From NCBI RefSeq assembly GCF_013394595.1, contig NZ_CP053348.1, positions 2,444,001 to 2,508,000 of the forward strand: a DNA stretch of 64,000 nt. The letters are read 5' to 3'. This DNA is from Winogradskyella forsetii (GTDB taxonomy: Bacteria; Bacteroidota; Bacteroidia; Flavobacteriales; Flavobacteriaceae). Below, piece after piece: positions 33,821 to 44,900 of the stretch; the first letter of the stretch is position 1, and the number at the start of each line of letters is the position of its first letter. The translations under genes were made by a program, and so were the position numbers. The notes beneath the pieces were generated by a model. It saw only the letters and a program-made list of their open reading frames with translations, was not told the origin of the DNA and made no database searches.

Positions 33821-35449
33821 ATGGATATCAAATTCAACCAAAACGAAGACCACAATAAGCTTTTAGTTTCTGATCTTAAAAAGCGTTTCGCTCAAGTAAA
33901 ATTGGGTGGTGGCGAAAAAAGTATTGAGAAGCATCATAGTAAAGGTAAAATGACAGCGCGTGAGCGCATAAATTATCTTTTAGACCCAAAAGCCAAATCC
34001 ATAGAGATTAGTGCTTTTGCTGGAGAAGGTATGTATGAACAATATGGTGGTTGCCCATCTGGAGGTGTTGTTGTAAAAATGGGATACATTAAAGGCAAAC
34101 AATGTATTGTCGTCGCCAATGATGCTACAGTTAAAGCTGGTGCTTGGTTTCCCATAACAGGAAAAAAGAATTTACGTGCTCAAGAGATTGCTATAGAAAA
34201 TAGATTACCGATCATTTATTTAGTGGATAGTGCTGGTGTATTTCTGCCTATGCAGGACGAAATTTTCCCAGACAAAGAACATTTTGGACGTATTTTTAGA
34301 AACAATGCCGTGATGAGCAGTATGGGAATTACCCAAATTGCTGCAGTTATGGGAAGTTGCGTTGCAGGCGGCGCCTATTTACCGATTATGAGCGACGAAG
34401 CTTTGATCGTTGACAAAACCGGAAGTATTTTCTTAGCAGGAAGTTATTTGGTTAAAGCAGCCATTGGCGAATCCATAGATAATGAAACTTTAGGAGGCGC
34501 TACGACGCATTGTGAAATTTCGGGTGTTACGGATTATAAAGCTAAGGATGATAAGGATGCGTTAGACAAGATAAAATCGATAGTCGATAAAATTGGTGAT
34601 TTTGACAAAGCAGGTTACAATAGAGCTGAATCTAAAAAGCCTAAAGAAAATCCGGAAGATATTTACGGCATTCTACCTAAAAGCAGAGCGGATCAATATG
34701 ACATGAAGGAGATTATAAAACGTTTGGTAGATGGTTCTGAATTTGACGAATACAAACAAGATTATGGTAAAACGATTATCACGGCTTACGCCAGAATTGA
34801 AGGTTGGGCCGTTGGAATCGTTGCCAACCAACGGAAATTGGTGAAGACCAAAAAAGGCGAAATGCAGTTTGGAGGTGTGATTTATAACGACTCAGCCGAT
34901 AAAGCCACACGTTTTATTGCGAATTGCAATCAGAAAAAAATCCCTTTGGTATTTTTACAAGATGTTACAGGATTTATGGTTGGTAGCAAATCGGAACACT
35001 CCGGCATCATAAAAGATGGCGCCAAAATGGTAAATGCAGTAAGCAATTCTGTAGTCCCAAAATTTACGATTGTTTTAGGCAATAGTTATGGCGCAGGAAA
35101 TTATGCCATGTGCGGGAAAGCTTATGATCCAAGATTAATTGCAGCTTGGCCAAGTGCTGAACTGGCTGTTATGAGCGGAAATTCTGCAGCGAAAGTTTTG
35201 CTTCAAATTGAAACGGCTTCACTTAAAAAGAGAGGAGAAACCATAACCAAAGCGAAAGAAGAGGAATTGTTCAACAAAATAAAAGACAGGTATGACGATC
35301 AAGTCTCTCCATATTATGCCGCTTCCCGAATTTGGACCGATGGTGTCATTGACCCTTTAGACACCAGAACTTGGATCAGTATGGGTATTGAAGCAGCCAA
35401 CCACGCTCCTATTGAAAAGCCTTTTAATATGGGTGTTTTGCAAGTTTGA
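33821..35449 (+). CDS. Acyl-CoA carboxylase, carboxyltransferase (beta) subunit
   Basis: 542 residues, the length of methylcrotonyl-/propionyl-CoA carboxylase beta subunits. The crotonase-like halves are clear: GGGEKSIEKHHSKGKMTARE, YLVDSAGVFLPMQDEIFPD, MGSCVAGGAYLPIMSDEA and later FLQDVTGFMVGSKSE, GNSYGAGNYAMCG, WPSAELAVMSG. It transfers CO2 from biotin to an acyl-CoA. MCC (leucine degradation) is favoured by the start and the FLPMQ pattern, but propionyl-CoA carboxylase is not excluded. No biotin carboxylase gene is in the window. The last 106 bp including the stop are duplicated at 36809-36914. Confidence 0.9.
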   Translation: MDIKFNQNEDHNKLLVSDLKKRFAQVKLGGGEKSIEKHHSKGKMTARERINYLLDPKAKSIEISAFAGEGMYEQYGGCPSGGVVVKMGYIKGKQCIVVANDATVKAGAWFPITGKKNLRAQEIAIENRLPIIYLVDSAGVFLPMQDEIFPDKEHFGRIFRNNAVMSSMGITQIAAVMGSCVAGGAYLPIMSDEALIVDKTGSIFLAGSYLVKAAIGESIDNETLGGATTHCEISGVTDYKAKDDKDALDKIKSIVDKIGDFDKAGYNRAESKKPKENPEDIYGILPKSRADQYDMKEIIKRLVDGSEFDEYKQDYGKTIITAYARIEGWAVGIVANQRKLVKTKKGEMQFGGVIYNDSADKATRFIANCNQKKIPLVFLQDVTGFMVGSKSEHSGIIKDGAKMVNAVSNSVVPKFTIVLGNSYGAGNYAMCGKAYDPRLIAAWPSAELAVMSGNSAAKVLLQIETASLKKRGETITKAKEEELFNKIKDRYDDQVSPYYAASRIWTDGVIDPLDTRTWISMGIEAANHAPIEKPFNMGVLQV

Positions 35450-35453
35450 TATG
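35348..35453 (+). repeat. 106-bp duplication, copy 1 (native end of carboxylase gene)
   Basis: Identical to 36809-36914 at 104 of 106 positions. The two differences (35362 C/T and 35386 T/C) are both third-codon, synonymous changes. It includes the carboxylase stop and the ATG that starts the MFS gene in copy 2. Confidence 0.97.
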
Positions 35454-35491
35454 ACCGAACGCACATCCCAAAAATAATCTTGTTATTTGAA

Positions 35492-35623
35492 ATGTTTTTA
35501 ATATTACAAGCTGACATTCCTTTTCTAACTACATTTAATGATATTAAAAAAATAATAGATACCAATATCTCAAATACAAGAGATGAAGGTATTAGAAAAT
35601 CATTAATTCAATTTCCTAGATAG
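35492..35623 (+). CDS. 43-residue ORF, possibly a gene remnant
   Basis: ATG at 35492, stop at 35621-35623, one base before the lipoprotein start. The frame reads FLILQADIPFLTTFNDIKKI and onward without obvious motif. It lies wholly inside the segment bracketed by the 106-bp duplication, so it may be the tail of a gene brought in with the insert. Weak evidence of coding. Confidence 0.3.
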   Translation: MFLILQADIPFLTTFNDIKKIIDTNISNTRDEGIRKSLIQFPR

Positions 35624-35624
35624 T

Positions 35625-36740
35625 ATGCGCATTTATTTAATACATATAATTTGTTTTTTTGTCTGTGTTAGTTTTATGGCTTGTAAAACAACGAAGAAAG
35701 ATGTTCCACGTTATGAACAAGAGTTGAGAAATAGACATTTGAAAGGGCCTGTAAAACTATTGCAATGTCATGTAGACTATGTACATAAAGACTTATCATT
35801 TGATCAAAAGCAATATTATAAGGCTAGTTTTCCAGGAGGTGGGGCAAGCGAATTTATAAGTAGCGTAGCGATTAAGTTTGATACTCTAGGTAGACAGATA
35901 AGAAAATGGTCGTCTGTAGATAGTGTTGACCAAGTTTTTTATGACACCAGGGCTGGTGTATATTTCTATGATGAGCACGATTTCGAATCCAAAAAGAAAT
36001 ATGTTCGTGAAAAACACCCGAGATATACCTATAACCCAAATATTTTAAAACTAAACCAAAAATATTACAGTACTATCAACTTAATTGATCGTAAAGATAG
36101 CTCAGATTTAAGACGCTATTATGAGTATAAATATGTATTTGATAGAGAGGGAAAAGTGAAAACAGAATATAAACTTCAATATTATGATAAAGATGTTGAC
36201 GGTAATCCAGAAGTTAGAGATTCTGCATATGCCGTGGCATACAGTTACAATAAAAAAGACCAATTAATAGAGAAACGATTTAATTTTATATCAGACCGTT
36301 ATCGAGACCCTATATCAATAGACCACAATTACGATGCTTACCGTCGTTTTAAAACTGTAGAAAAATACACTTACAATAATAAGGATTTGTTAAGCACAGT
36401 AAAGCTCTACTACGACGACCAAGTATTTTTTAGTGAAGAGTACACCTACAACAACAATGGGCAATTAACCAAAATGAGGCGCATTAAAATGAGTGATTTC
36501 ATGAGCATCAATAAAAACATAAAACCTCACAAAGAGTTGTTCTTTAATGATAAAGGAGATGTATCAAAGATCATAGCTTATAGCGATGATTTTAAGATCC
36601 CCTTTGCTACCTATCTATATGTGTATAAGGATTATGATGCCTATGGTAATTGGTTATATTGTGAGCTGTATTTAGATGGTGAGATTAAGAAAACACCAAC
36701 CATGATTGCCAAACGTATTATTGAGTACTATGAAAATTAA
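35625..36740 (+). CDS. Predicted lipoprotein with YD-like repeats
   Basis: 371 residues. A lipoprotein signal (VSFMAC, Cys20) predicts membrane anchoring outside the cytoplasm. The body has YD-repeat-like segments of the pattern YxYNxxGxLxxxxxY (YTYNNKDLLSTVKLYY, EYTYNNNGQLTKM, YDAYGNWLYCELYLDGE), as in many Bacteroidota surface proteins. Function unknown. The gene is carried on a 1.46-kb segment bracketed by two copies of the carboxylase gene end, so it was probably acquired by insertion between the carboxylase and MFS genes, which would otherwise be adjacent. Confidence 0.85.
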   Translation: MRIYLIHIICFFVCVSFMACKTTKKDVPRYEQELRNRHLKGPVKLLQCHVDYVHKDLSFDQKQYYKASFPGGGASEFISSVAIKFDTLGRQIRKWSSVDSVDQVFYDTRAGVYFYDEHDFESKKKYVREKHPRYTYNPNILKLNQKYYSTINLIDRKDSSDLRRYYEYKYVFDREGKVKTEYKLQYYDKDVDGNPEVRDSAYAVAYSYNKKDQLIEKRFNFISDRYRDPISIDHNYDAYRRFKTVEKYTYNNKDLLSTVKLYYDDQVFFSEEYTYNNNGQLTKMRRIKMSDFMSINKNIKPHKELFFNDKGDVSKIIAYSDDFKIPFATYLYVYKDYDAYGNWLYCELYLDGEIKKTPTMIAKRIIEYYEN

Positions 36741-36808
36741 ATGTTTAATGCTGTAAAAAGAAAAATATGCCAAATAATATAATGCATCCTAGTTTAAGTC
36801 AATTGCTT

Positions 36809-36914
36809 ATTGACCCTTTAGATACCAGAACTTGGATCAGTATGGGCATTGAAGCAGCCAACCACGCTCCTATTGAAAAGCCTTTTAATATGGGTGTTTT
36901 GCAAGTTTGATATG
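36809..36914 (+). repeat. 106-bp duplication, copy 2 (truncated carboxylase 3' end)
   Basis: Second copy of 35348-35453. It encodes the last 34 residues of the carboxylase and its stop (36908-36910), then the ATG of the MFS gene at 36912. It has no start of its own and is a remnant. Confidence 0.97.
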
Positions 36915-38186
36915 CAACAACACAAAACTAAAAAACAGCCTTTGTATGTAATACTATTATTGATATTAGCAGCAGAGGCTGTTTTTATTTTGCCTTTTGT
37001 TTTACAGCGTATTTTTAGAACTACGTTTTTAGAATCTTTTTCTATAACTGACACCGAAATAGGAAGTTGTTTTGCCGCTTATGGTACGGTTGCCTTAGTC
37101 TCCTATCTTTTTGGTGGCCCATTGGCAGATAAATTTAAACCGCATCTTTTAATGTCAGCTGCGCTAATTCTAACTGCTCTCGGAGGCTTCTTTCTAGCAA
37201 CATATCCAAGTCTATATCAGCTACATTTACTTTATGGATTTTGGGGTTTTACCACTATTTTCCTGTTTTGGGCAGCAATGATCAAAGCCACCAGAATTTG
37301 GGGAGGCACTCACAAGCAAGGTATCGCTTTTGGGTTTTTAGATGGTGGTCGTGGTTTGGTCGCCGCGCTTTTTGGATCTGTAGGCGTCATCATATTCTCA
37401 TTATTTATTACCAAAGAGGTTGAATTAACCTCAATTGAAGAACGTCGTTTAGCCTTCAAAGAAGTGATAACCTACACCTCTATTGCCGTATTTTGCATAG
37501 GTATTATGGTCTTTTTCTTCTTAAAATTCACAGAAACTGAAACCACAGCATCTGATAAACCTTCTAAATTATTGACCATAGAAAATTTTAAAATAGTTAT
37601 GAAATACAGAGCCGTTTGGCTACTCATGATTATTATTCTATGTGCTTATAACGGTTATAAAATGACGGATCTTTTTAGTAAATATGCTGAAGAAGTAATG
37701 GGTTATAATAAAATTGAAGCTGCGAAAGTGGGAACGTCTCTTCTCTATATCAGACCTGTTGTTGGAGTTGTTATTGGTATGCTTGCAGATAGAACTAAAG
37801 CTTCCTTATGGATTGTTATTGGTTTTTTATTAATGACGATCACTAGCATCATCTTTTATGCTGGTATTATTGATGATTCTACAACACTCTTATTTATACT
37901 ATCCATTGGAACCATGGCTTTAGGTGTGTATTCAGCAAGAGTTTTATATTTCGCAACGCTTGAAGAAGCTAAAATTCCATTAGCGGTTACAGGGACTGCT
38001 GTGGGCTTTATCTCAGTTGTTGGTTATACGCCAGATATTTTTGCAGGACTCGTTATGGGTTATTTTTTAGATGCCAATAAAGGTGCTGTTGGTTTACAAA
38101 ATGCTTTTGGTGTTATGGGTTTATTTACTTTGGCTGGATTAGTGGCATCCTTCATGTTTTATAAGCATTCAAAAAATAGAGCATAA
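36912..38186 (+). CDS. Major facilitator superfamily transporter
   Basis: 424 residues from the ATG at 36912. An in-frame ATG at 36849 exists but lies within the duplicated carboxylase end in another frame, so it is rejected. About 12 transmembrane helices are visible; GGPLADKFKPHLLM between helices 2 and 3 is the MFS loop motif, and LADRTKASLWIVIGF its repeat in the second half. The substrate is unknown. One base would separate the carboxylase stop from this start in the undisturbed arrangement, suggesting the two were an operon; transport of a substrate or product of acyl-CoA metabolism is inference. A terminator follows. Confidence 0.9.
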   Translation: MQQHKTKKQPLYVILLLILAAEAVFILPFVLQRIFRTTFLESFSITDTEIGSCFAAYGTVALVSYLFGGPLADKFKPHLLMSAALILTALGGFFLATYPSLYQLHLLYGFWGFTTIFLFWAAMIKATRIWGGTHKQGIAFGFLDGGRGLVAALFGSVGVIIFSLFITKEVELTSIEERRLAFKEVITYTSIAVFCIGIMVFFFLKFTETETTASDKPSKLLTIENFKIVMKYRAVWLLMIIILCAYNGYKMTDLFSKYAEEVMGYNKIEAAKVGTSLLYIRPVVGVVIGMLADRTKASLWIVIGFLLMTITSIIFYAGIIDDSTTLLFILSIGTMALGVYSARVLYFATLEEAKIPLAVTGTAVGFISVVGYTPDIFAGLVMGYFLDANKGAVGLQNAFGVMGLFTLAGLVASFMFYKHSKNRA

Positions 38187-38216
38187 AAAAAGAGCGCCAA
38201 TGCGCTCTATTTATTT
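38184..38216. terminator. Bidirectional rho-independent terminator
   Basis: AGAGCGC-CAAT-GCGCTCT (38191-38208), with an A run before (a T run on the minus strand) and a T-rich tract after. It separates the MFS gene from the convergent small gene at 38235. Confidence 0.88.
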
Positions 38217-38234
38217 ATAATATGGAAAATGCTA

Positions 38235-38417
38235 TTAATGCGTTAAACCTTCACGCTTAGCTTTTCTTTCTGCTTTCATTTCTTTCAAACGTTCTATTGA
38301 AGATCCAAAAATCCAATAAGGAATAACGAATGTTAATAGGAAAATCATTAACCAAAATCCAATAGTTAATATGGTTAAAAATGCTAAAAATCCTAAATAC
38401 TGATCAAATTCAAACAT
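38235..38417 (-). CDS. Small membrane protein
   Basis: 60 residues. One long hydrophobic stretch (about 8-37, LGFLAFLTILTIGFWLMIFLLTFVIPYWIF) makes one or two helices and is followed by a basic tail (KEMKAERKAKREGL). No family is recognised. It is upstream of the bidirectional terminator and 99 bp downstream of mgsA on the same strand. Confidence 0.65.
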   Translation of the reverse strand: MFEFDQYLGFLAFLTILTIGFWLMIFLLTFVIPYWIFGSSIERLKEMKAERKAKREGLTH

Positions 38418-38516
38418 GAGTCTTTTTTCGTTTACGTTTAATTACTGCAAAGATATAACCAAAAAATAAGTTTTACAACCGACTTGCTTAGTTTTATTAA
38501 CAGCTTATTAAAAAAA

Positions 38517-38879
38517 TTACAGGCCTTTAATTAGTAATTCTGCTGTTGCCGGATTTGTTGCTAAGGGCACATTGTGCACATCACATAAACGCATGAGCAT
38601 TAAAATATCGGGTTCGTGTGGATGGCGATCTAAGGGATCCCTAAAAAACAACACCATATCACAATGCCCTTCTGCGACTCTTGCTGCAATTTGCGCATCT
38701 CCGCCCAATGGACCAGAAAGTAATGCATTAACGGCAAGTCCTGCACTATTTACTTTTTCACCAGTAGTCCCTGTTGAAACCAACGAAATATTTTTTTGCT
38801 GTAAAATTTCGCTATGTTGATTTAAAAACTGAACCATTTCAGCTTTTTTGCCATCATGTGCTATGATTGCAATTTCCAT
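38517..38879 (-). CDS. mgsA: Methylglyoxal synthase
   Basis: 120 residues, slightly short of E. coli MgsA (152) but complete in motifs: AIIAHDGKK (start of fold), VSTGTTGEKV (phosphate site), SGPLGGDAQIAARVAEG with the catalytic aspartate, and FFRDPLDRHPHEPDI. It converts dihydroxyacetone phosphate to methylglyoxal and phosphate, relieving sugar-phosphate excess. It lies one base after the BadF-type kinase gene, in line with gapA and pfkA upstream, so its expression seems tied to glycolysis. Confidence 0.94.
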   Translation of the reverse strand: MEIAIIAHDGKKAEMVQFLNQHSEILQQKNISLVSTGTTGEKVNSAGLAVNALLSGPLGGDAQIAARVAEGHCDMVLFFRDPLDRHPHEPDILMLMRLCDVHNVPLATNPATAELLIKGL

Positions 38880-38880
38880 A

Positions 38881-39744
38881 TTAAAGATTTTTTACATGAT
38901 AATCTACCAAACCTTCAATTGGTCGTCTCACAAAATTACCCACTTTAAATCCATATTCTTCTGCAACTTGCTTAATTTCATCTTGACCAAAATAGGCAAT
39001 AGAACCCGCAAAATGCACAGGAACACCATTATCTAGCTCTTTCTTGTACTGAAGAATCATGTTTTCCGTAAATAAGCGAATCCCTTTTGTAATTATATTA
39101 CTAATATATTCTGAATCCTTATTTATAAACATAAACTCGGCATGATCTGCCAAATACGCACTTGGGTTGGTCTGTTTGTATAAATTATACTTAATGAAAT
39201 CTGCATCCAAATTATGCTTATGCGCAAAGGCAACACTTATGGTGTCTGGCATTTTGTTAAAATAGTAATCCCTTATTAACTGTTTACCAAAATAATTTCC
39301 ACTAGCATCGTCCATTAATATAAATCCAAGACTAGATACGCGTTGGTGCAAATCGTTTCCATCAAAATAACTACAATTTGAGCCTGTTCCTAAAATACAA
39401 ACCACGGCAGCTTCATCATTGGCATCAATACATGCTCTTACTGCGGCATATGTATCTTCCCTGACCTCAACTATGGCATTTGTAAAATAGGTTTCTAAAA
39501 TTGATTTCAGTATCAGCGTCGGTTTTTCAGTCCCACAACCAGCTCCGTAAAAGTAAACATGGGAAACGTCGTTGGCAATAGCCATTAACTCCTTACTCTT
39601 TTTAATCGTTTTACTAAGTTTTTTCTCTGGAACAATAGCAGGATTCAAACCTTTAGTCCTTATTTTATCAACAGCTTGTTTACCGTTTTTATCTATAGCG
39701 ATCCAGTCGCACTTCGTAGAACCACCATCTGTAATTAAAATCAT
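38881..39744 (-). CDS. BadF/BadG family ATPase, N-acetylglucosamine-kinase-like
   Basis: 287 residues of the ASKHA fold. ILITDGGSTKCDWIAID is the first phosphate loop, CILGTGSNCSYFDG the second phosphate loop, and MDDASGNYFGKQLI and FAGSIAYFG the later adenosine-binding segments. The small size and the GSG/GTGSN pattern resemble N-acetylglucosamine or glucosamine kinases of this superfamily, so an amino-sugar or sugar kinase is likely, though the substrate is not certain. It lies between gapA (78 bp upstream, with a terminator) and mgsA (1 bp downstream). Confidence 0.82.
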   Translation of the reverse strand: MILITDGGSTKCDWIAIDKNGKQAVDKIRTKGLNPAIVPEKKLSKTIKKSKELMAIANDVSHVYFYGAGCGTEKPTLILKSILETYFTNAIVEVREDTYAAVRACIDANDEAAVVCILGTGSNCSYFDGNDLHQRVSSLGFILMDDASGNYFGKQLIRDYYFNKMPDTISVAFAHKHNLDADFIKYNLYKQTNPSAYLADHAEFMFINKDSEYISNIITKGIRLFTENMILQYKKELDNGVPVHFAGSIAYFGQDEIKQVAEEYGFKVGNFVRRPIEGLVDYHVKNL

Positions 39745-39760
39745 GATATTGAATATAAAT

Positions 39761-39803
39761 AAAAATTCCGTAGCCTATGACAATACATAATCCTACGGAA
39801 TCT
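39761..39803 (-). terminator. Terminator of gapA
   Basis: ATTCCGTAG (39765-39773) pairs with CTACGGAAT (39793-39801); on the minus strand the second arm is followed by a T run. It lies between gapA and the kinase gene. Confidence 0.8.
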
Positions 39804-39822
39804 TCAGAATTAATAATTTGTC

Positions 39823-40839
<1,017 letters not shown>

Positions 40840-40857
40840 TTAATTTTTGTATTTAAA

Positions 40858-41844
40858 TTATGTTGACATTATATCTGAAACTCTTAAAAGTTCCATATTT
40901 ATTTTTGATTTTCCTTTCACGGCTTGGTCAAATGGTGTTAAATCCATAATATCATTTTTAATACCAACCATAAAATTGCTTTTTCCAGTAAGTAAGCTTT
41001 CTACAGCTTTAACGCCCATTCTACTTGCCAAAACACGATCGAAACACGATGGTGATCCGCCACGTTGCATGTGCCCGAGAACTGAAACCCTTACGTCGTA
41101 ACCTTCCATATTCTGATCGACATAATCCTTAAGTTCAAAAACACTTTTACCTATTTTATCCCCTTCGGCAACCACAACAATACTCGACGATTTTCCAGAT
41201 TTTTTACTTCGTCGTAACGATTCTGTCAAACGATCTAATCCTAAATCTTCCTCTGGAATTAAAATTTCTTCCGCACCACCAGCAATACCCACATTTAAAG
41301 CAATATGTCCAACATCTCTTCCCATCACTTCAATAAAGAATAAGCGGTTGTGCGAACTTGCTGTATCCCTAATTTTATCTATGGCACCAACGACCGTATT
41401 CAAAGCTGTGTCGTATCCTAATGTATATGTTGTTCCAAAAATATCATTATCAATAGTTCCAGGTATTCCCATGACAGGAAAACCAAATTCTTGATTAAAA
41501 ATCATGGCTCCTGTAAAGCTACCATCTCCACCAATTACAACAAGCGCATCAATGCCGGCTTTTGTCAGTTGCTCGTGGGCTTTCACTCTACCTTCTTTTG
41601 TTCTAAATTCTTTAGAACGTGCGGATTTTAAAATCGTGCCACCTTTATTAATGATATCTTTAACGCTTCGTGCATCCATTTCAACGAAATCGCCATCAAT
41701 CATCCCTTCATAACCTCTATAAATACCGTAGCATTTGATATCATGATAAGCACAAGCTCTTACTACAGATCTAATTGCAGCGTTCATTCCTGGTGAGTCC
41801 CCTCCAGAAGTTAAAACGCCTATATTTTTAATTGTATGCAGCAT
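40858..41844 (-). CDS. pfkA: ATP-dependent 6-phosphofructokinase
   Basis: 328 residues, usual PfkA length. GVLTSGGDSPGMNAAIR (ATP loop), VIGGDGSFTGA, the catalytic loop GIPGTIDNDI, EVMGRDVGHIAL (fructose-6-phosphate site) and LGHMQRGGSPSCFDR are in canonical order. The G in GGDGS marks the ATP-using rather than PPi-using type. It commits fructose-6-phosphate to glycolysis. First gene of the pfkA-gapA unit; its promoter should lie in the 137 bp up to tamB. Confidence 0.97.
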   Translation of the reverse strand: MLHTIKNIGVLTSGGDSPGMNAAIRSVVRACAYHDIKCYGIYRGYEGMIDGDFVEMDARSVKDIINKGGTILKSARSKEFRTKEGRVKAHEQLTKAGIDALVVIGGDGSFTGAMIFNQEFGFPVMGIPGTIDNDIFGTTYTLGYDTALNTVVGAIDKIRDTASSHNRLFFIEVMGRDVGHIALNVGIAGGAEEILIPEEDLGLDRLTESLRRSKKSGKSSSIVVVAEGDKIGKSVFELKDYVDQNMEGYDVRVSVLGHMQRGGSPSCFDRVLASRMGVKAVESLLTGKSNFMVGIKNDIMDLTPFDQAVKGKSKINMELLRVSDIMST

Positions 41845-41981
41845 TACCTTTATTAATTTACAGTAAAATTAAGAAACTCTAGATATAAAAAAGTTAGTAT
41901 TGTCATAAATAAATCGGCGAAATACCAATTCAAACGTTTTCGTTAATAAGTATTTTAACAACTTTGGGGAATTTATGGAGC

Positions 41982-44900
41982 TTATGATTTATTTTCTGAC
42001 TTTTTTTCCTTCATAGTCATATAATCTGGCATCAAATCTTCATCATCTTTTTTCTTTTTTTCTTTCGATTTATTAGATTTTATGTCTTTTCTATTTTTTC
42101 CTGTAAAAATAATTTGAAGTAATTCCTTAAATGAATCGAATTCAACATTATAAGATAAACCAGCCCCTTGCGTGTAACCTATTTCTTCTCCAAAATTACG
42201 AATACTATTTTCTCTATTGAAAACTTTGGCTCTGAGTGTGCCATCTTCATTCAGTAATAAATCGATTTGCACATCGCCACTTATTACCGTTTGGCTGGCA
42301 CTTCCAAATGGTACACCAACCTTTCCGTTCACCAAAATTTTATCGCTTATTTTAGTTTGAAGCGTCACACCAACCTTATTATTGGTTTGCAATTCTGGTG
42401 TGTCTTGTCCCAGCTCAAAATCAATCCCAACATCCAAATTTCCATTGTTAGTCCCAAATAAGTTATTCACAATACCTGTGAGTCGCTCTGAAATTGTTCC
42501 TGTAAAATTAACCCCTCCTAAACTACTGGAAAATCCACCTGTTGCCAAAAACATTAAAGCTTGGTTATCGCGTTCGTCTTTAGATGACAACCTATAATCC
42601 AGCTCCGATTTTATAGTGGAACTCACGTTGGGAAATCTAAAATTAAATTCTGGGTCTGGTTGTTCTAATTTTCCTGTTAAATGAATTTCGACTTCAACAT
42701 CAATACTTTGGTTGATCGGATTATCCAATAAAACTGAAGGGTTAGCATCAGCGGCATAAATGGCCTTTAGGTTTAACTCGGCATCCATGGGATCACCTTC
42801 CCAAACAATACTTCCTCCTTGTTCTACTTTAAACTTCTTTTCAACCACACCACCATACTTAAAATTATAAGTGCCATCATAGACCACAAAATCGCCCCAC
42901 ATATTAAATGTTCCATTGGTATTAATCAAGAAATTTAAACCACCTACACCTCGTCCTTTTATGGTGCTTCCTGCTTCTTTATCTATGACTATTTCAATGA
43001 CTGCGTTTTGGTTGACATTCAAATCAAAATCCAGTTCCAAACCTTTTACTTCAATGACATTAGAAATTTCTCCTTTTAGTCTTGCCGCTTTTTCCTCAGG
43101 ACTTAAGAAATGAATAAAAGTATTGTCCCCAAAACTTTCAGCATCATTGAGCGGAATAAAAAACTCTGTGCCTGCTTCTGTTCTTCCATCAATAACCTGA
43201 ATAACCAATTGGTCAGTTGGCCCTTTTATTTCAGCTCTTCCTGAAATGAATCCTGTACCATAATATAATTCGTCTTCAGATTCTTCCGTATTCAACACTA
43301 AAAGTCGGTCTGTTGTTAATTCCAAGCCAAGTTTCCAGTCTGTAAAATTATCGTGCGCAATAAAACCATTTAAATTTCCATTGGAAAAGTACTTGGAATC
43401 CGTCATGGCCACATTATTGAAAATAAACTGCTGACCTCTAAGTGATACTTTAGAATCAAAATCGAAACCATAATCTACATTCAGATAAGGAATGGACAGA
43501 CCTGCCCTATCCAATAACAACTCTCCATAAATGGCTGGTTTATTCAAGCTTCCTGTCACATTAGCATAACCGGAAACCAAACCTCTGATGTTACTTATAA
43601 CGCCTTCTCCCAAAGGATTTAGTGGATCTAGCAGAAATTCTTCGAACGTGACATCTAAATCTATTTGTGGATTGTTTTCGGAAACGTCAATCGTTCCTTT
43701 AGCATCCAATGATTTTAGATTGTCATTAACCAAGGTTACATCGACATTATAATTGGTTATGGAATTATTGCCTTCAATATTAGCTTTAAGGTTACCCAAA
43801 TCATAATCATTGACAAACAAACCACTTATTTCAACATTGGATTTTGGTAAATAAACACCATTGTTTTGAACCACATCCAACTTTCCATTTACAACACCTT
43901 TCAACGCCAGACTATCGATGCGTGGTGTAATCTTAACGAGTTGTACATCTTTAAAATCAACATTAAAATTCTTGTTGGTGGAATCCTGTACTTTACCAGA
44001 CACCAAAATTTCCTCATCACCTTGCGTTATTTTAATAGGGAAAATATCGAACGTCTTGAATTTTCTATCAAAACGAATTTTGTTCAATGTGTCTTTTTGT
44101 GCATTTAAAAGCCATTCGTAACCTTTAAATTTTACGTCAGATTTTCTAAAGCCAACCACTGAATGATTGGACTCGTCAATGGTGTAAAACAGATTCAAAT
44201 TAAAATTATCTGCATTGTTCTTTCCGCCTTTAAATTCAGATTTAATCAATAAAGTGTCGCGCTTAGTCACATTAATCAAACTGAATTGTGAAGCGTTATA
44301 TATTCCAGCACTTAAACTGTCAACTTCAATATAAGTGTTGTATAAAGGATTACTATTGTCTATAGTGACATTGATATTATTCGCAAAATAATCCTTGAAT
44401 TTAATTTCGGGTGAATTGAATGTGAGTTCAAATCCCTTTTCATCCGTTTCTATTCGTCCTTCAATAAACGTGTTCTTTCCTAAGATTAATTCCTTGAAGA
44501 AGACTGCAGCAATTTTAGAATAAATATTAAATCTAAAATCTATATACTGACCTTCATCAACCTTGTTAGGTATATAATTGGTATATATGCTTCCGACGGA
44601 ATTTTCAACCAAGCCCAAAATATCCTTAGTTTTAAACTGACCCGTAATTTGTCCGTTAATAATGTCTGGTGAGTTTATGGCAATGGTGCGTTCGTCATCT
44701 TGAAACGAAGAGACGATATCAAAATCCTGAAAACTATAACTTTCGTCTTGATTTTTATAGGTTGTATTTTTTATATTAATCGTTCCAATGGCATTATCTA
44801 ACGTCGTTCCTTTGGCTGACATCGTTACCAAACCTCTAAATTCTGAAATGCTATCTCGCGTTACAAAATTCAGTTCGCTTAAATTGGCATAACCAACATT

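Noticed and set aside
36849-36911. Earlier start for the MFS gene
   Set aside because: This stretch is the duplicated carboxylase gene end read in a different frame.
43866-44121. Overlapping plus-strand frames of 67-80 codons within tamB, and similar ones at 42267-43113 and 45754-46092
   Set aside because: They are shadows of the long beta-repeat coding sequence and show no start context, motif or domain.
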